Below are positions 8,667 to 17,834 of a stretch of DNA of 64,000 bases, piece after piece; within the stretch, counting starts at the first letter, position 1; every line of letters begins with the position of its first letter. Source of the DNA: Taklimakanibacter sp021828105 (GTDB taxonomy: Bacteria > Pseudomonadota > Alphaproteobacteria > Rhizobiales > Aestuariivirgaceae); NCBI GenBank assembly GCA_021828105.1, contig JAKATG010000009.1, forward strand, positions 186,001-250,000, given 5' to 3'. The position numbers and the translations under genes are program-made. Under the pieces are notes generated by a model. That model was not told the origin of the DNA. It did not search any database and was given only the letters and a program-made list of their open reading frames with translations.

Positions 8667-9923
8667 CTATCCTTGATATTCGAGTATGTACAGGCCACCA
8701 TTATAGTCGTTGGCATAGACGAGGCCGGCTTTGTCCACATAGACATCGCAGGACTGTATGACCTTCTTGCGGTTGGGTCGCCGGTCGGCGAGCGTCGCGG
8801 GCTCGCCGGGCACGAAGGCGGCGACCTCCTTCGGCCGGTACTGATCGCTTATGTCGAAGACGCGGATGCCGGCATTCTGGTAGGTGGCGAAGATCAGCTC
8901 GGAGCTGACGAAGGAATCCGGCCGGTTCTCGTGAATATTGTGCGGCCCGAAATGACCACCCTTGCTCTTGTAATCGGCCTCCTTGGGTTCGGGAAAGGTC
9001 GCGAGGCTGATGGGATTGCCGGGAACGCGATTGTCGAAGATCCAGATCGGCTTGAAGCCGTCCTCATAGTCATCGAGCACCGCCTCATCGGCGACCACCA
9101 GCAGGTCGCGGTCGGGCAGAGCCAGGCAATTATGCGTGCCGCCGCCGAAGGGAGGCGACCAGTTCCGGTGCGTGATGAGCTTCGGCTTGCGGCGGTCGGC
9201 GACATCGATCACCACCATGCCGGCATCGCGCCAGGCGCCATAGGCGATATCGCCGGATACCGTCGCATGATGAAGGCCATAGCGTCGGGTGGGCTCCCAG
9301 TCCGGCGTCTCGCCGGCGGCGAGGTTCATGCCCGGCAGCCAGTAGCGCCCCGCCTCGACCGGACGCGTGGGATCGGTCATGTCGATGGTGATGAAGATAT
9401 AGTCGGTGAAGCCGTCGAGCAGCGCCGAGGCATAGGCCCAGCGCCCGCCGGTATACCAGATGCGGTGAATGCCGCCGCCGGCCACCGGCATGAAGCCGAT
9501 CTTTCGCGGCTTTCCCGCCGTCGAGATATCATAGACCGCCATGCCTCCTGTCCAGTCGCGCGCCGCATCGCCGCTGGCGGTGCCGACCTTCCGGCCGATG
9601 GCGCCCTTGTAATAGGCCTTCTCGTCCTGGAATTCGGCGGCGGCGAACATGTCCTTGGCGTTGATCACCAGCAGCAGGTCGCCATGGGTCTGGAGATGGA
9701 TGTTCCAGGTATTGTGCGGGGCCGCGACATATTCGACGGCTTTCGGATGATGCGGATCGCGCACGTCGATTACGCTGAAGCCCTTTGAGAACATGTGGCC
9801 GACATAGGCGAAGCCCTTGTTGACCATGAGCTGCACGCCGTCCGGCCTTCCGCCTTGATCGCTATGGCCGATCAGTTTCATGTTGTAGCTGAAATCGGCT
9901 TTCGGAAGAGGCTGGATGCTCAT
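8667..9923 (-). CDS. LVIVD-repeat beta-propeller-like protein
   Basis: 418 residues with repeated blades of the LVIVD type (for example GFSVIDVRDPHHPKAVEYV, GMVVIDVADRRKPKLI, GIRVFDISDQYRPKEV). No catalytic residues are recognisable. No signal peptide is evident at the N-terminus (MSIQPLPKADFSYN). Several His/Asp-rich loops (HNTWNIHLQTHGD, HNIHENRPD) could bind metal or substrate. The family has no firm function. It lies between the ABC binding protein and the FAD oxidase, in the same direction, so a role in processing the imported ligand is inferred. Confidence 0.8.
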   Translation of the reverse strand: MSIQPLPKADFSYNMKLIGHSDQGGRPDGVQLMVNKGFAYVGHMFSKGFSVIDVRDPHHPKAVEYVAAPHNTWNIHLQTHGDLLLVINAKDMFAAAEFQDEKAYYKGAIGRKVGTASGDAARDWTGGMAVYDISTAGKPRKIGFMPVAGGGIHRIWYTGGRWAYASALLDGFTDYIFITIDMTDPTRPVEAGRYWLPGMNLAAGETPDWEPTRRYGLHHATVSGDIAYGAWRDAGMVVIDVADRRKPKLITHRNWSPPFGGGTHNCLALPDRDLLVVADEAVLDDYEDGFKPIWIFDNRVPGNPISLATFPEPKEADYKSKGGHFGPHNIHENRPDSFVSSELIFATYQNAGIRVFDISDQYRPKEVAAFVPGEPATLADRRPNRKKVIQSCDVYVDKAGLVYANDYNGGLYILEYQG

Positions 9924-9971
9924 GGGCTGTTTCCCGTATCCTGTGGTTGCGGTGATTTCACGGATGCCGGA

Positions 9972-9987
9972 CGGCGCCGTGGCGCCG
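9972..9987. other. Intergenic hairpin inside the ABC operon
   Basis: CGGCGCC and GGCGCCG are separated by GT, in the 81-nt gap between the binding-protein gene and the LVIVD gene. It could stabilise or attenuate the transcript. No T-run follows, so it is not a convincing terminator. Confidence 0.3.
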
Positions 9988-10004
9988 CCCAGCGTGGAGA
10001 TTTC

Positions 10005-11114
10005 CTATTTCACGCCCCAGATCTTGGCATAGGCATCGGCATAGCCGTTATTGGGGTCGTAGGTGTTGGCGGGCCCGCCGTCGAACTCGATGTTGGACGG
10101 CAGGAACAGATGCGGCGGCGCGATGAAGCCGCTTTCCTTCTCGCCGTTCTCGGCCCGGTTGGCTTCATCGACGATCTGCCAGCCCTGCAGAAGCAGCGGC
10201 TCGGCCACGGTTCCCGCCTGATACTCGCCGGCCCGGATGCGCTGGAAGGCAACTTCACTGCCGTCGCCGGCGGAGATCGCCAGCGGATTGTCCTTGCCGC
10301 CGATGCCCGCGGCTGAGAGCGATGGCGCCATGAAGTCGAAAGTGAGATCATTGATGCTGAGCGAGGTGGTCCATGCGGCGCCGTGGCGCTGCAGCAGCGA
10401 TGTCGTCAGCTGCGGCATGCGGTTCGACGCGTCGGCCAGCGGCGTATCGACGATCTCGAGCACCTTGCTTTCACCGCAGACCTTGATGACCTCGGCCATG
10501 GCATCCGACTTCTTGACGGCGATCTCATAGGTGCTGTCGGTGAAGATCACGGCGCCGACCTTGCCGCCGGTCTCGGCGCAAGGATAGGACGCGGCGGCGC
10601 GCGCCACGTCGAGCGGGTCGGTGGTGATGTTGGTGAAGATCGGCAAAGTGTCATGCGGGCCGGCCTTGCCATAGGAATGCCAGCCGATGAGGGTGATCCC
10701 CTGCTTCCCCGCTTCCTCGATGACCGCCGCCTGTTCGGTTGCGTCGATGCCACCGAGCACGATGATATCGGGCTTCGAGGCGATCGCTTGATTGAGGGCA
10801 GTGGCGCGGCCCGCGACCGATCCCTGGCCGTCGCTCTCCTTGAATGTCCAGCCGATCCGTTGCGCCGCGGCCTTCACGCCTTCACCGGCGCCGCGCGCAC
10901 CGCCATTGCGCTGGTCGGTCGACACGTAGAAGATCGTCTTGCCTGCGGCCGCCTTTGGTCCGGTGGTGGGTCCGTTCCACGGCGCGTTGGGTTTGCTCAT
11001 CTTTTCCACGAAGGCCTTGGCGTCCGCAACCGCGTCGGCGAAGGCGACACTCGCGCCGGTTGTCAGTGCCGCAAGGAGCAAGGCTGTCGTGGTGATCGTC
11101 CGCTTCACTATCAT
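10005..11114 (-). CDS. Ribose-type ABC transporter substrate-binding protein
   Basis: 369 residues, with a Sec signal peptide (MIVKRTITTTALLLAALTTG, cleavage likely after the following ASVAFA). The mature part resembles periplasmic-binding-protein type 1 folds of the sugar family (IFYVSTDQRNGGARG, IIVLGGIDATEQAAVIEEA). The start at 11114 is supported by GGAGGAA 6 nt upstream; the open frame runs on further upstream but only as a shadow of the permease gene. It follows the ATPase and permease genes in the operon. The ligand is unknown; the FAD oxidase downstream hints at a polyol or hydroxyacid rather than a plain sugar. Confidence 0.85.
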   Translation of the reverse strand: MIVKRTITTTALLLAALTTGASVAFADAVADAKAFVEKMSKPNAPWNGPTTGPKAAAGKTIFYVSTDQRNGGARGAGEGVKAAAQRIGWTFKESDGQGSVAGRATALNQAIASKPDIIVLGGIDATEQAAVIEEAGKQGITLIGWHSYGKAGPHDTLPIFTNITTDPLDVARAAASYPCAETGGKVGAVIFTDSTYEIAVKKSDAMAEVIKVCGESKVLEIVDTPLADASNRMPQLTTSLLQRHGAAWTTSLSINDLTFDFMAPSLSAAGIGGKDNPLAISAGDGSEVAFQRIRAGEYQAGTVAEPLLLQGWQIVDEANRAENGEKESGFIAPPHLFLPSNIEFDGGPANTYDPNNGYADAYAKIWGVK

Positions 11115-11161
11115 GTCACTTTCCTCCCGTTGATATCCTCCGCCAATGCGAAGTCCTTTGC

Positions 11162-12217
11162 TCAGGCGCTCGCCTGAGGAGTGTCGCTCGTCGCCGGCGC
11201 TCGCGCGCGGCCGCGCCGCTTCTGGGCATAGGCGGCGAGGCCAATGGCGATCAGCAGCGTGACGCCGTTGAACAGCGGCTCGATGTAGAAGGCACCGCCG
11301 ATCTGCTGGATGCCGGATATGCCGACCGCGAGGACCGCGACGCCGACAATCGTTCCCCAGACATTGACGCGTCCGGGCTTGATCGTCGTCGAGCCGAGGA
11401 AAGCGCCGACCAAGGCAGGCAGCAGATATTCGAGCCCGACACTCGCCTGGCCGATCCGCAGACGGGCGGCGAGGAGCAGCCCGGCGGCGGCACCGAGCAG
11501 GCCCGACACGACGAAAGCGCCGATGATGAAGCGCCGGTTGGGGATGCCGTTGAGCTCGGCGGCGCGCGGGTTGGCTCCGATCGCATAGAGGCAGCGGCCG
11601 ATCGGCGTGTATTCGAGGACGACCCACATGGCGAAGCTGATCGCCAGCACATAGAAGGCGACGACCGGGATGCCCAGCGGCTGCCAGGCATACATATCGG
11701 TGAAGCCCTTCGGCAGGACGCCGACGATCTGGCGTCCTTCCGTGTACCAAAGGGCGATCGCATAGAGGATCGTGCCGGTGCCCAGCGTGGCGATGAAGGA
11801 ATCGATGCGGGCCACTTCCACGAGGAGCCCGTTCAGGAGCCCGAGCAGGCAGCCGGCGAGCAGGACCATCACCACCACGATGCGCCAGTCGATCCCGAGC
11901 GTGGTCTGCAGTGCAATGGCCAGAATGTGCCAGAGCACGATGCCGTAGCCGACCGTCAGGTCGATGCGCCCGGCAGCCATGGGCGTCATGGCCGCCAGCG
12001 AAAGAATAGCGATGATCGCCTTGTCGCCCAGGATGGAGCGCAAGTTCAGCATCGTCGGGAATGTATTGGGTAGCAGAATGGAGAAGAGCAGGATCAGCAG
12101 GATCGTGAACACCAGCAGTCCATAGACCGGTATCAGCCTGACCAATTTTTGCCGGATATTCATCGAGGCCAGCTCGACTTTGGTCGGTTCGAGGGCGGTG
12201 GACTTGATGGATTGCAT
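11162..12217 (-). CDS. Ribose-type ABC transporter permease
   Basis: 351 residues with about ten hydrophobic helices and the RbsC-family pattern (AGRIDLTVGYGIVLW, ATLGTGTILYAIALW, NPRAAELNGIPNRR, ALVGAFLGSTTI). Inner-membrane channel for the importer encoded by its neighbours. Its start is 14 nt after the ATPase stop, so it belongs to the same transcript. Confidence 0.88.
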   Translation of the reverse strand: MQSIKSTALEPTKVELASMNIRQKLVRLIPVYGLLVFTILLILLFSILLPNTFPTMLNLRSILGDKAIIAILSLAAMTPMAAGRIDLTVGYGIVLWHILAIALQTTLGIDWRIVVVMVLLAGCLLGLLNGLLVEVARIDSFIATLGTGTILYAIALWYTEGRQIVGVLPKGFTDMYAWQPLGIPVVAFYVLAISFAMWVVLEYTPIGRCLYAIGANPRAAELNGIPNRRFIIGAFVVSGLLGAAAGLLLAARLRIGQASVGLEYLLPALVGAFLGSTTIKPGRVNVWGTIVGVAVLAVGISGIQQIGGAFYIEPLFNGVTLLIAIGLAAYAQKRRGRARAPATSDTPQASA

Positions 12218-12231
12218 GTGACGAGCCCTTG

Positions 12232-13761
12232 CTAGACCGCGGCATGGATGCCGGATGGTGAATCGGCCAATGACGATGCCAATGTAACCGTCTCGATGCT
12301 CAATGCGCCGCCGTCGAGCTCGCTGACGATCTCACCATGGCGGAACACCAGGGCGCGGTGGCAGATCTGCGCGACCTCCTCGAAGTCGGTGGAGATCAGA
12401 AGGATCGCCTGCCCGGCGGCGAGCTGCTCGGCCAGCAGGTGATAGATTTGGGCCTTGGCTCCGACATCGACTCCGGCGGTCGGATCCTCGAGCACCAGCA
12501 CCTTGGGCGCGATACGCACCCACCGCGACAGCACGACCTTTTGCTGGTTGCCGCCGGACAAGCTTTCGATCGGCGTTTCCGGATCATTGGGAACCAGTCC
12601 GATCCGGCGGCCGGCCTCGTGGCATTGCTGCGCCTCGATGCCGGGCCGGGCGAGCGACAGCAGCCCATGGCCGGAGGCTGGCGGATTCAAGAACAGGTTT
12701 TCCCGGATCGACATGCCGGGCGCGACCGATTCGGCGAGGCGATCGGCGGCGATGATCCCGAGCCCGCCTGTGATCGCCGCGGCGGGCGATATATTGGCGA
12801 GCTTGCGGCCACCGATCGATATTGCTCCCGCGGTCTGCGGCTCGTCGCCGACCAGGATCCGTCCGATGATCTCATGGCCTGCTCCCCTGAGACCCACCAG
12901 CCCGACAATCTCGCCGCGGTGGACGGTGAAGGAGACGGGTCCCACGCTTTCACCCGCCAGATCCTTGCAAACGAGAACTTCCTCCGGCGCCGGCCGCGGC
13001 GGACGGACGAACACTTTCTCTGGCTCCCGGCCGATGATGCTGCGGATCAGCGCCTCCGGGTTGGACTTGTCCGTGCGGCGCGCATCGGCCACCTTCCCAT
13101 CGCGCAGGACGAGCAGCGAGTCGGAGATGGCGAATACCTCGTCGAGGCGATGCGAGACATAGATCATGCTCACACTTTCCCGCTTCAGCTGGCGCAATAC
13201 GCTGAACAGGACTTGCACGTCGTTCTTGGGCAGGCTGGCGGTCGGCTCGTCGAGAACCAGGATACGCGACTGGATGCCAAGCGCGCGCGCAATGGCGACC
13301 AGCGATTTCTCGGTGCGGGTCAGATCGCTGACGCGGCGACGCGGATCGATGGCCGGCGCGATCCGCGCCAGCGACCGGCGCGCCTGGTTCTCCACCGCCG
13401 CCCAGTCGATGAGCCCGAAGCGGCGTGCAAACCCTTGAGCCAATGCGATGTTCTCGGCAACCGTCATCCACTCGATGAGGCCGAGGTCCTGGTGGATGAA
13501 GGCGACGGCATGGCGATCACGCTTGAGGTCGTAGGGCTCCTCGCCGAGCCGGACCTCGCCGCCATCGGCCTCGAAGACCCCGGCAAGGATCTTGACCAGC
13601 GTCGACTTGCCGGCGCCGTTCTGCCCGAGAAGAGCCAGCACTTCTCCTTGCAACAGGGTCAGATCGACGTCTTGGACGGCCTTGGTGGCGCCGAAGGACT
13701 TCCGCAGACCGCGGATCGTCAATGCAGCCGGCCGATGGGCAACCCCCGGATCTTGTTGCAT
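12232..13761 (-). CDS. Ribose-type ABC transporter ATP-binding protein, two ATPase domains
   Basis: 509 residues with duplicated ABC domains, as in RbsA. Domain 1 has Walker A GQNGAGKST (about residue 47), a degenerate signature (DLTRTEKSLVAIARAL) and Walker B ILVLDEPTAS. Domain 2 has the degenerate Walker A typical of this family (GLRGAGHEI), a good signature (SLSGGNQQKVVLSRW) and a Walker B written LEDPTAGVD, with the usual DE pair in reversed order. First gene of the minus-strand operon, opposite the AraC regulator. Confidence 0.88.
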   Translation of the reverse strand: MQQDPGVAHRPAALTIRGLRKSFGATKAVQDVDLTLLQGEVLALLGQNGAGKSTLVKILAGVFEADGGEVRLGEEPYDLKRDRHAVAFIHQDLGLIEWMTVAENIALAQGFARRFGLIDWAAVENQARRSLARIAPAIDPRRRVSDLTRTEKSLVAIARALGIQSRILVLDEPTASLPKNDVQVLFSVLRQLKRESVSMIYVSHRLDEVFAISDSLLVLRDGKVADARRTDKSNPEALIRSIIGREPEKVFVRPPRPAPEEVLVCKDLAGESVGPVSFTVHRGEIVGLVGLRGAGHEIIGRILVGDEPQTAGAISIGGRKLANISPAAAITGGLGIIAADRLAESVAPGMSIRENLFLNPPASGHGLLSLARPGIEAQQCHEAGRRIGLVPNDPETPIESLSGGNQQKVVLSRWVRIAPKVLVLEDPTAGVDVGAKAQIYHLLAEQLAAGQAILLISTDFEEVAQICHRALVFRHGEIVSELDGGALSIETVTLASSLADSPSGIHAAV

Positions 13762-13912
13762 TTTCTCCCATTCCTGGACCGATCTTCGCCAGCCTCCAAG
13801 GTATGGTGGCCGATATTATAAAAAAGGTCAATAATAATATATAATCAGCCAAGCGCAATGTTGTAACCTGGGGGACCCTTGGCTATGTGGTCCCAAATTT
13901 GATGGTGATGGC
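13762..13912. promoter_or_regulatory. AT-rich divergent control region between ABC operon and AraC gene
   Basis: This 151-bp gap contains a sharply AT-rich block (about 13814-13847, with ATTATAAAAAAGGTCAATAA), unlike the GC-rich surroundings. TATAAT-like hexamers occur on both strands, but no well-spaced -35 was found. It is the expected operator site for the AraC protein. Confidence 0.35.
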
Positions 13913-14782
13913 TTGAACTCCGTATCAACGGTTGACCGGCTGGTTCGCATAACCCGAGACTTCGCGTTCGTGTCGAGGGGCGGCCGGAAATTTGCCGGCG
14001 ACAGCAAAGCAGGCCCGTCGGTCGCGACATTTGACTGCGGCGAATGGGAGGAATCCTCCGAGGGGGATGAGCTGCACAAGCTCGTTCTCGTTGTCGATGG
14101 GATGATGGATGTCGAGGGAGGTTCCGGTGGCTGGCTGGTGATGCCGAACCACATGATATTTGTGCCGGCCAATCGTCCGTTCAATTTGCGCACGGCGGCC
14201 GGAACACGGGTGAATGCCGCGTTTCTCGACCCCAATGATCATCCCTGGCACCATCACGGCTGCTGGGTGACCCAGGCCAATCCGCTGGTTCATGAAATCT
14301 TCGCGCTGTTGGTTGACCTGGCCGGCCGTGAGTCCGGTGATCCGGACATGATGCGCCACTTGCTCAAGACGATCTCGATGCTGTGCACCGAATGGTTCTC
14401 CAATCCCAGGATGCTGTGGCTTCCAGCGGCGAAGTCACCAGAGACACGGGCTTTCGTCAGCCATGTCCGGGAACATCTCGATGACGTCACGGTTGAATCG
14501 GCCTGCCGCGCCTGCGCGCTGGCCCCCCGCACGATGCAGAGACTGGCCCAGCAGGAATTCTCCTTCGGACCCAAGACACTGATCTCGGAGGTCCGCATCA
14601 TGCGCGCCATGGAGCTGCTTGCCGCTGACAGCCTGTCGCTGGACAGGATAGCGCGAGCTGTCGGCTATTCCAGCTCGAGCGCGTTCACCATTGCCTTTTC
14701 CGGACGCATCGGACGCTCTCCCCTGGAATACCGGCTCACGAACCGCACCGCTCTGCAGTCGTGCCGGATAGCGGCCGACTGA
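13913..14782 (+). CDS. AraC family transcriptional regulator
   Basis: About 289 residues. The N-terminal two thirds looks like a cupin-type sensing domain (HKLVLVVDGMMDVEGG, NHMIFVPANRPF). The C-terminal 90 residues hold two helix-turn-helix motifs (TVESACRACALAPRTMQRLA; LDRIARAVGYSSSSAFTIAF). The start is uncertain: TTG at 13913 is the first in-frame initiation codon, has no clear ribosome-binding site, and no upstream ATG exists in frame. It is divergent from the ribose-type ABC operon, which it most likely regulates in response to the transported ligand. Confidence 0.82.
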   Translation: MNSVSTVDRLVRITRDFAFVSRGGRKFAGDSKAGPSVATFDCGEWEESSEGDELHKLVLVVDGMMDVEGGSGGWLVMPNHMIFVPANRPFNLRTAAGTRVNAAFLDPNDHPWHHHGCWVTQANPLVHEIFALLVDLAGRESGDPDMMRHLLKTISMLCTEWFSNPRMLWLPAAKSPETRAFVSHVREHLDDVTVESACRACALAPRTMQRLAQQEFSFGPKTLISEVRIMRAMELLAADSLSLDRIARAVGYSSSSAFTIAFSGRIGRSPLEYRLTNRTALQSCRIAAD

Positions 14783-14830
14783 GAGCCGGGCAAGGATCTC
14801 TCCAAGTGATTTGAGGACGCTACCAGACGC

Positions 14831-15673
14831 TCATTTCCGCGTGGCTCTCGCGTCCTGCCAGTCTTGCGGGCTCATCATCTGCCTGAGGAAGTTGAATTGC
14901 CCGGCCCCTTGCAGCCACTCGCCGCCGTCGATGGTCACGTACTCGCCATTGATATAGGCGGCCTGATCGCAGACGAGGAAGGCGGCAAGGTTCGCCAGTT
15001 CCTCGTGGCGCCCGGCGCGGCGCAGCGGGTTCTTCTCCTCGAAAGCCTTGGCGAGCTCAGGCTTGGGCACCAGCCGTTCCCACGCCCCTTCGGTCGGAAA
15101 GGGACCGGGCGCTATGGCATTGAGCCTGATGCCGCGGCCGCCCCATTCGACGGCGAGCGAGCGCGTCATCGCCAGCACGCCCGCTTTTGCCATCGCCGAG
15201 GGCACGACAAAGGCCGATCCGGTGAAGGCATAGGTGGTGACGATCGAGAGCACGGTGCCGGCATGGCTTTCCGCCAGCCAGCGCTTGCCCGAGCCCAGCG
15301 TGACATAGCCCGTGCCATGCAGCACGACACCTAGGATCGCATCCATGGCGCGATGCGACAGGCTCTCGGTCGGTGCCGTAAAATTGCCAGCGGCGTTGTT
15401 GACCAGGATGTCGAGCGCGCCCTTCTCCCAAATCGCCGACAGCATGGCGTCGACGGCTTCCGGATCGCGGATGTCGCAGCTTATGTGTTCGACCCTTCCG
15501 GCGCCAGAGGCCGAGAGCTCGGCGGCTGTCTTCTCAAGCACCTCTGGGCGCCGCCCACAAATGACGACATGGGCGCCAAGGGACATGAAGCGCTGGGTGA
15601 TCGACCGGCCCAGGCCGGTGCCGCCACCCGTCACCAGCACCCGCTTGCCGGCCAGCAGATCATCCTTGAACAT
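14831..15673 (-). CDS. SDR oxidoreductase, 2,4-dienoyl-CoA reductase-like
   Basis: 280 residues. A Rossmann fold carries TGGGTGLG (nucleotide binding) and NNAAGNF. The usual SDR catalytic YxxxK is replaced by S-x3-K within VVPSAMAKAG. This is the arrangement known from mitochondrial 2,4-dienoyl-CoA reductase (DECR1), and the following ELANLAAFL segment also matches that family. Predicted to reduce 2,4-dienoyl-CoA with NADPH during oxidation of unsaturated acyl chains. Its start overlaps the upstream acyl-CoA dehydrogenase gene by 14 nt, so the two are coupled and probably share a pathway. Confidence 0.82.
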   Translation of the reverse strand: MFKDDLLAGKRVLVTGGGTGLGRSITQRFMSLGAHVVICGRRPEVLEKTAAELSASGAGRVEHISCDIRDPEAVDAMLSAIWEKGALDILVNNAAGNFTAPTESLSHRAMDAILGVVLHGTGYVTLGSGKRWLAESHAGTVLSIVTTYAFTGSAFVVPSAMAKAGVLAMTRSLAVEWGGRGIRLNAIAPGPFPTEGAWERLVPKPELAKAFEEKNPLRRAGRHEELANLAAFLVCDQAAYINGEYVTIDGGEWLQGAGQFNFLRQMMSPQDWQDARATRK

Positions 15674-16874
15674 CCCGGCCCCATTTCCAGAAATCGATGC
15701 CCTCCTTCGCCAAAGCGCGCGCGATCAGCATGCGGTGGACCTCGGAGGCGCCGTCGATCAGCCGCGCGGCGCGGGCATAGCGGTAGATCCAGTCGAGCAC
15801 CGTGTCCTTGGAATAGCCCTTGGCGCCGAGAAGCTGGATCGAGGTATCGGCGGCCTTGTGCAGCGTGTCGGCGACATGGATCTTGGCCATGGAGATGTCG
15901 CTTTGCGCCTTGTCACCCTGGTCCAGGCGCCAGGCGGCGTTCATGGTGAGAAGGCAGCCGACCTGGATGTCCTTGGCGACATCGCCCAGCATCATCTGCA
16001 CGGATTCGCGGGTCGCGAGCGTCGCGCCAAAGGCCTTGCGCTCACCGACATGGGCTTGCGCGATCTCGAGGCATCGCTTGGCGAGGCCGAGCCAGCGCAT
16101 GCAATGGGTGAGGCGCGCCGGACCTAAGCGCAGTTGCGTGAATTTGAGCCCATCGCCTTCCTCGAGGAGGCGATGCTCCATCGGGATCTCGAGCCCGTCG
16201 AATTCAAGCTCGCACACGCCGCCATGCTCCTGCGGCCCCATGATGTCGATGCGCCGCACGATGCGCCAGCCGGGATCGTCGCCATGATAGAGGAAGGCCG
16301 AAAGCCCGCGCCGCGGATCATCGGAGGTACGGGCGATGAGGATGAAATGGCGGGCGAGTGCCGCGCCCGAGATGAACCATTTGCGGCCCCTGACGACATA
16401 GCGGTCGTTCTTCCTCTCGGCCCTGGTCAGCATCATGCCGCCGGGATCGGAGCCCGAGCCCGGGGCAGGCTCGGTCATGACGAAGGACGAGCGCAACCTG
16501 CCGTCGATGATCGGCTGCAGCCATTTGTCCTTCTGCTCATCGCTCAGCACCTTGTTGAGGACGGTCATGTTGCCGTCATCGGGCGCCGCGCAATTGAGCG
16601 TGGCGGGTCCGAAGATCGAGCGGTTGGCTTCTTCATAAAGCGCCGCCCAGCCGACCACGGAGAGACCGAGCCCGCCGCGCGAGGTCGGCATTTGCGGGGC
16701 CCAGAGGCCCGCCGCCTTGGCTTTGGCGCGCAGCTCGTCCAGCCGGTCGAGCCTTATATTCTCGAATTCGTCATAGATCTCGGGGCGGCTTTCGAGCGGC
16801 AAGACCTCGCTCGCGATGAAATCGCGGGTCTTGCGGCGGAGCTTCTCGATATCTGGGGAAAGGGTGAAATCCAT
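15660..16874 (-). CDS. Acyl-CoA dehydrogenase family protein
   Basis: 404 residues with the three-domain acyl-CoA dehydrogenase layout. The FAD/substrate signature FVMTEPAPGSGSDP is near residue 130 and the late motif DGASEVHRMLIARAL is near 370. The DGASEVHR form is typical of ACAD10/11-like enzymes. Expected to introduce a double bond in an acyl-CoA, passing electrons to ETF. Upstream partner of the dienoyl-CoA-reductase-like SDR, with overlapping reading frames. The chain specificity is not visible. Confidence 0.88.
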   Translation of the reverse strand: MDFTLSPDIEKLRRKTRDFIASEVLPLESRPEIYDEFENIRLDRLDELRAKAKAAGLWAPQMPTSRGGLGLSVVGWAALYEEANRSIFGPATLNCAAPDDGNMTVLNKVLSDEQKDKWLQPIIDGRLRSSFVMTEPAPGSGSDPGGMMLTRAERKNDRYVVRGRKWFISGAALARHFILIARTSDDPRRGLSAFLYHGDDPGWRIVRRIDIMGPQEHGGVCELEFDGLEIPMEHRLLEEGDGLKFTQLRLGPARLTHCMRWLGLAKRCLEIAQAHVGERKAFGATLATRESVQMMLGDVAKDIQVGCLLTMNAAWRLDQGDKAQSDISMAKIHVADTLHKAADTSIQLLGAKGYSKDTVLDWIYRYARAARLIDGASEVHRMLIARALAKEGIDFWKWGRDVQG

Positions 16875-17002
16875 GTTCTACCGGGATGAGGACGGGCGGA
16901 TGGGGCGTAAATGGCGCATGTGGCAATCTTTAACACCTGGAAATCCCAATTGAATCAAGGTGCCATGGATTTGCCGCCTATTCTAGGGTATCAGTTCGCA
17001 CC

Positions 17003-17782
17003 ATGATCAGACATCCCCTCGTCGGCCTCCCCTCCGACACCTATGAAAGCAACCACCTGCTCTTCCATTCCCTCGGCGACAAATATGTCCGCGCCGTCTC
17101 CGATGTCGCGCAATGCCTGCCGGTGATGATCCCGGCCATTGCCGAGGCCATGGATCTCTCGGCGCTCCTCGATCATTTCGACGGTGTCCTGATGACCGGC
17201 GCCATCTCCAATGTGCATCCGCCGCATTATGGCGGAGCGCCCTCGGTCGATCACGAGCCCTATGACCATCATCGCGACCAGCTCACCTTGAAGCTGATCC
17301 GCGCTGTCATCGACCGCGGCATGCCCCTCTTCTGCATCTGCCGCGGCTTCCAGGAGCTCAATGTCGTGCTGGGCGGCACGCTCGAGACCGAGGTGCAGCG
17401 CGGCGAGGGCCGGCTCGATCACCGCTCGCGCAAGGTCGAGGACATGGACGTCAAATACGGACCCGTCCATGCGATCTCGATCACCCCCGGCGGCCAGCTC
17501 GAAGGCATTCTCGGCAAGCGCGAGACCATGGTGAACAGCCTGCATCGCCAGGCGGTGGACAAGATCGCCCCCGGCCTCACTGTCGAGGCGCGTGCGCCCG
17601 ACGGCATCGTCGAGGCGGTGTCGGTCAAGGGCGCCAGGTCCTTCGCCATCGGCACCCAATGGCATCCCGAATACAAAGCCGCAGGCAATCCCGACTCGGT
17701 CAAATTGTTCAAAGCCTTTGGCGATGCGGTGCGGCTCCATGCGGCGCGCCGCATGAACGAGAAGCTCGCCCGCGCCAGCTAG
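17003..17782 (+). CDS. PuuD-like gamma-glutamyl-GABA hydrolase, class I amidotransferase fold
   Basis: 259 residues. The nucleophile elbow FCICRGFQELNVVLGGTL carries the catalytic Cys, and IGTQWHPEY carries the catalytic His. These are the PuuD/peptidase C26 hallmarks. PuuD hydrolyses gamma-glutamyl-GABA in the gamma-glutamylated putrescine route. The gene stands alone here, between divergent and convergent neighbours. A glutamine-synthetase-like gamma-glutamyl ligase gene lies 33 kb away in the window, so a functional link is possible but not shown by context. Confidence 0.85.
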   Translation: MIRHPLVGLPSDTYESNHLLFHSLGDKYVRAVSDVAQCLPVMIPAIAEAMDLSALLDHFDGVLMTGAISNVHPPHYGGAPSVDHEPYDHHRDQLTLKLIRAVIDRGMPLFCICRGFQELNVVLGGTLETEVQRGEGRLDHRSRKVEDMDVKYGPVHAISITPGGQLEGILGKRETMVNSLHRQAVDKIAPGLTVEARAPDGIVEAVSVKGARSFAIGTQWHPEYKAAGNPDSVKLFKAFGDAVRLHAARRMNEKLARAS

Positions 17783-17834
17783 AGTCCTTCGTCAAGTCGT
17801 CTTGAGCCCAATCCTTCGCAGGATGTCGAATGCC

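Noticed and set aside
10005..12245. A single 746-codon minus-strand frame seemingly fusing a membrane part to the sugar-binding protein.
   Set aside because: The first half is the permease gene read in the wrong frame. The binding protein has its own ribosome-binding site and signal peptide at 11114.
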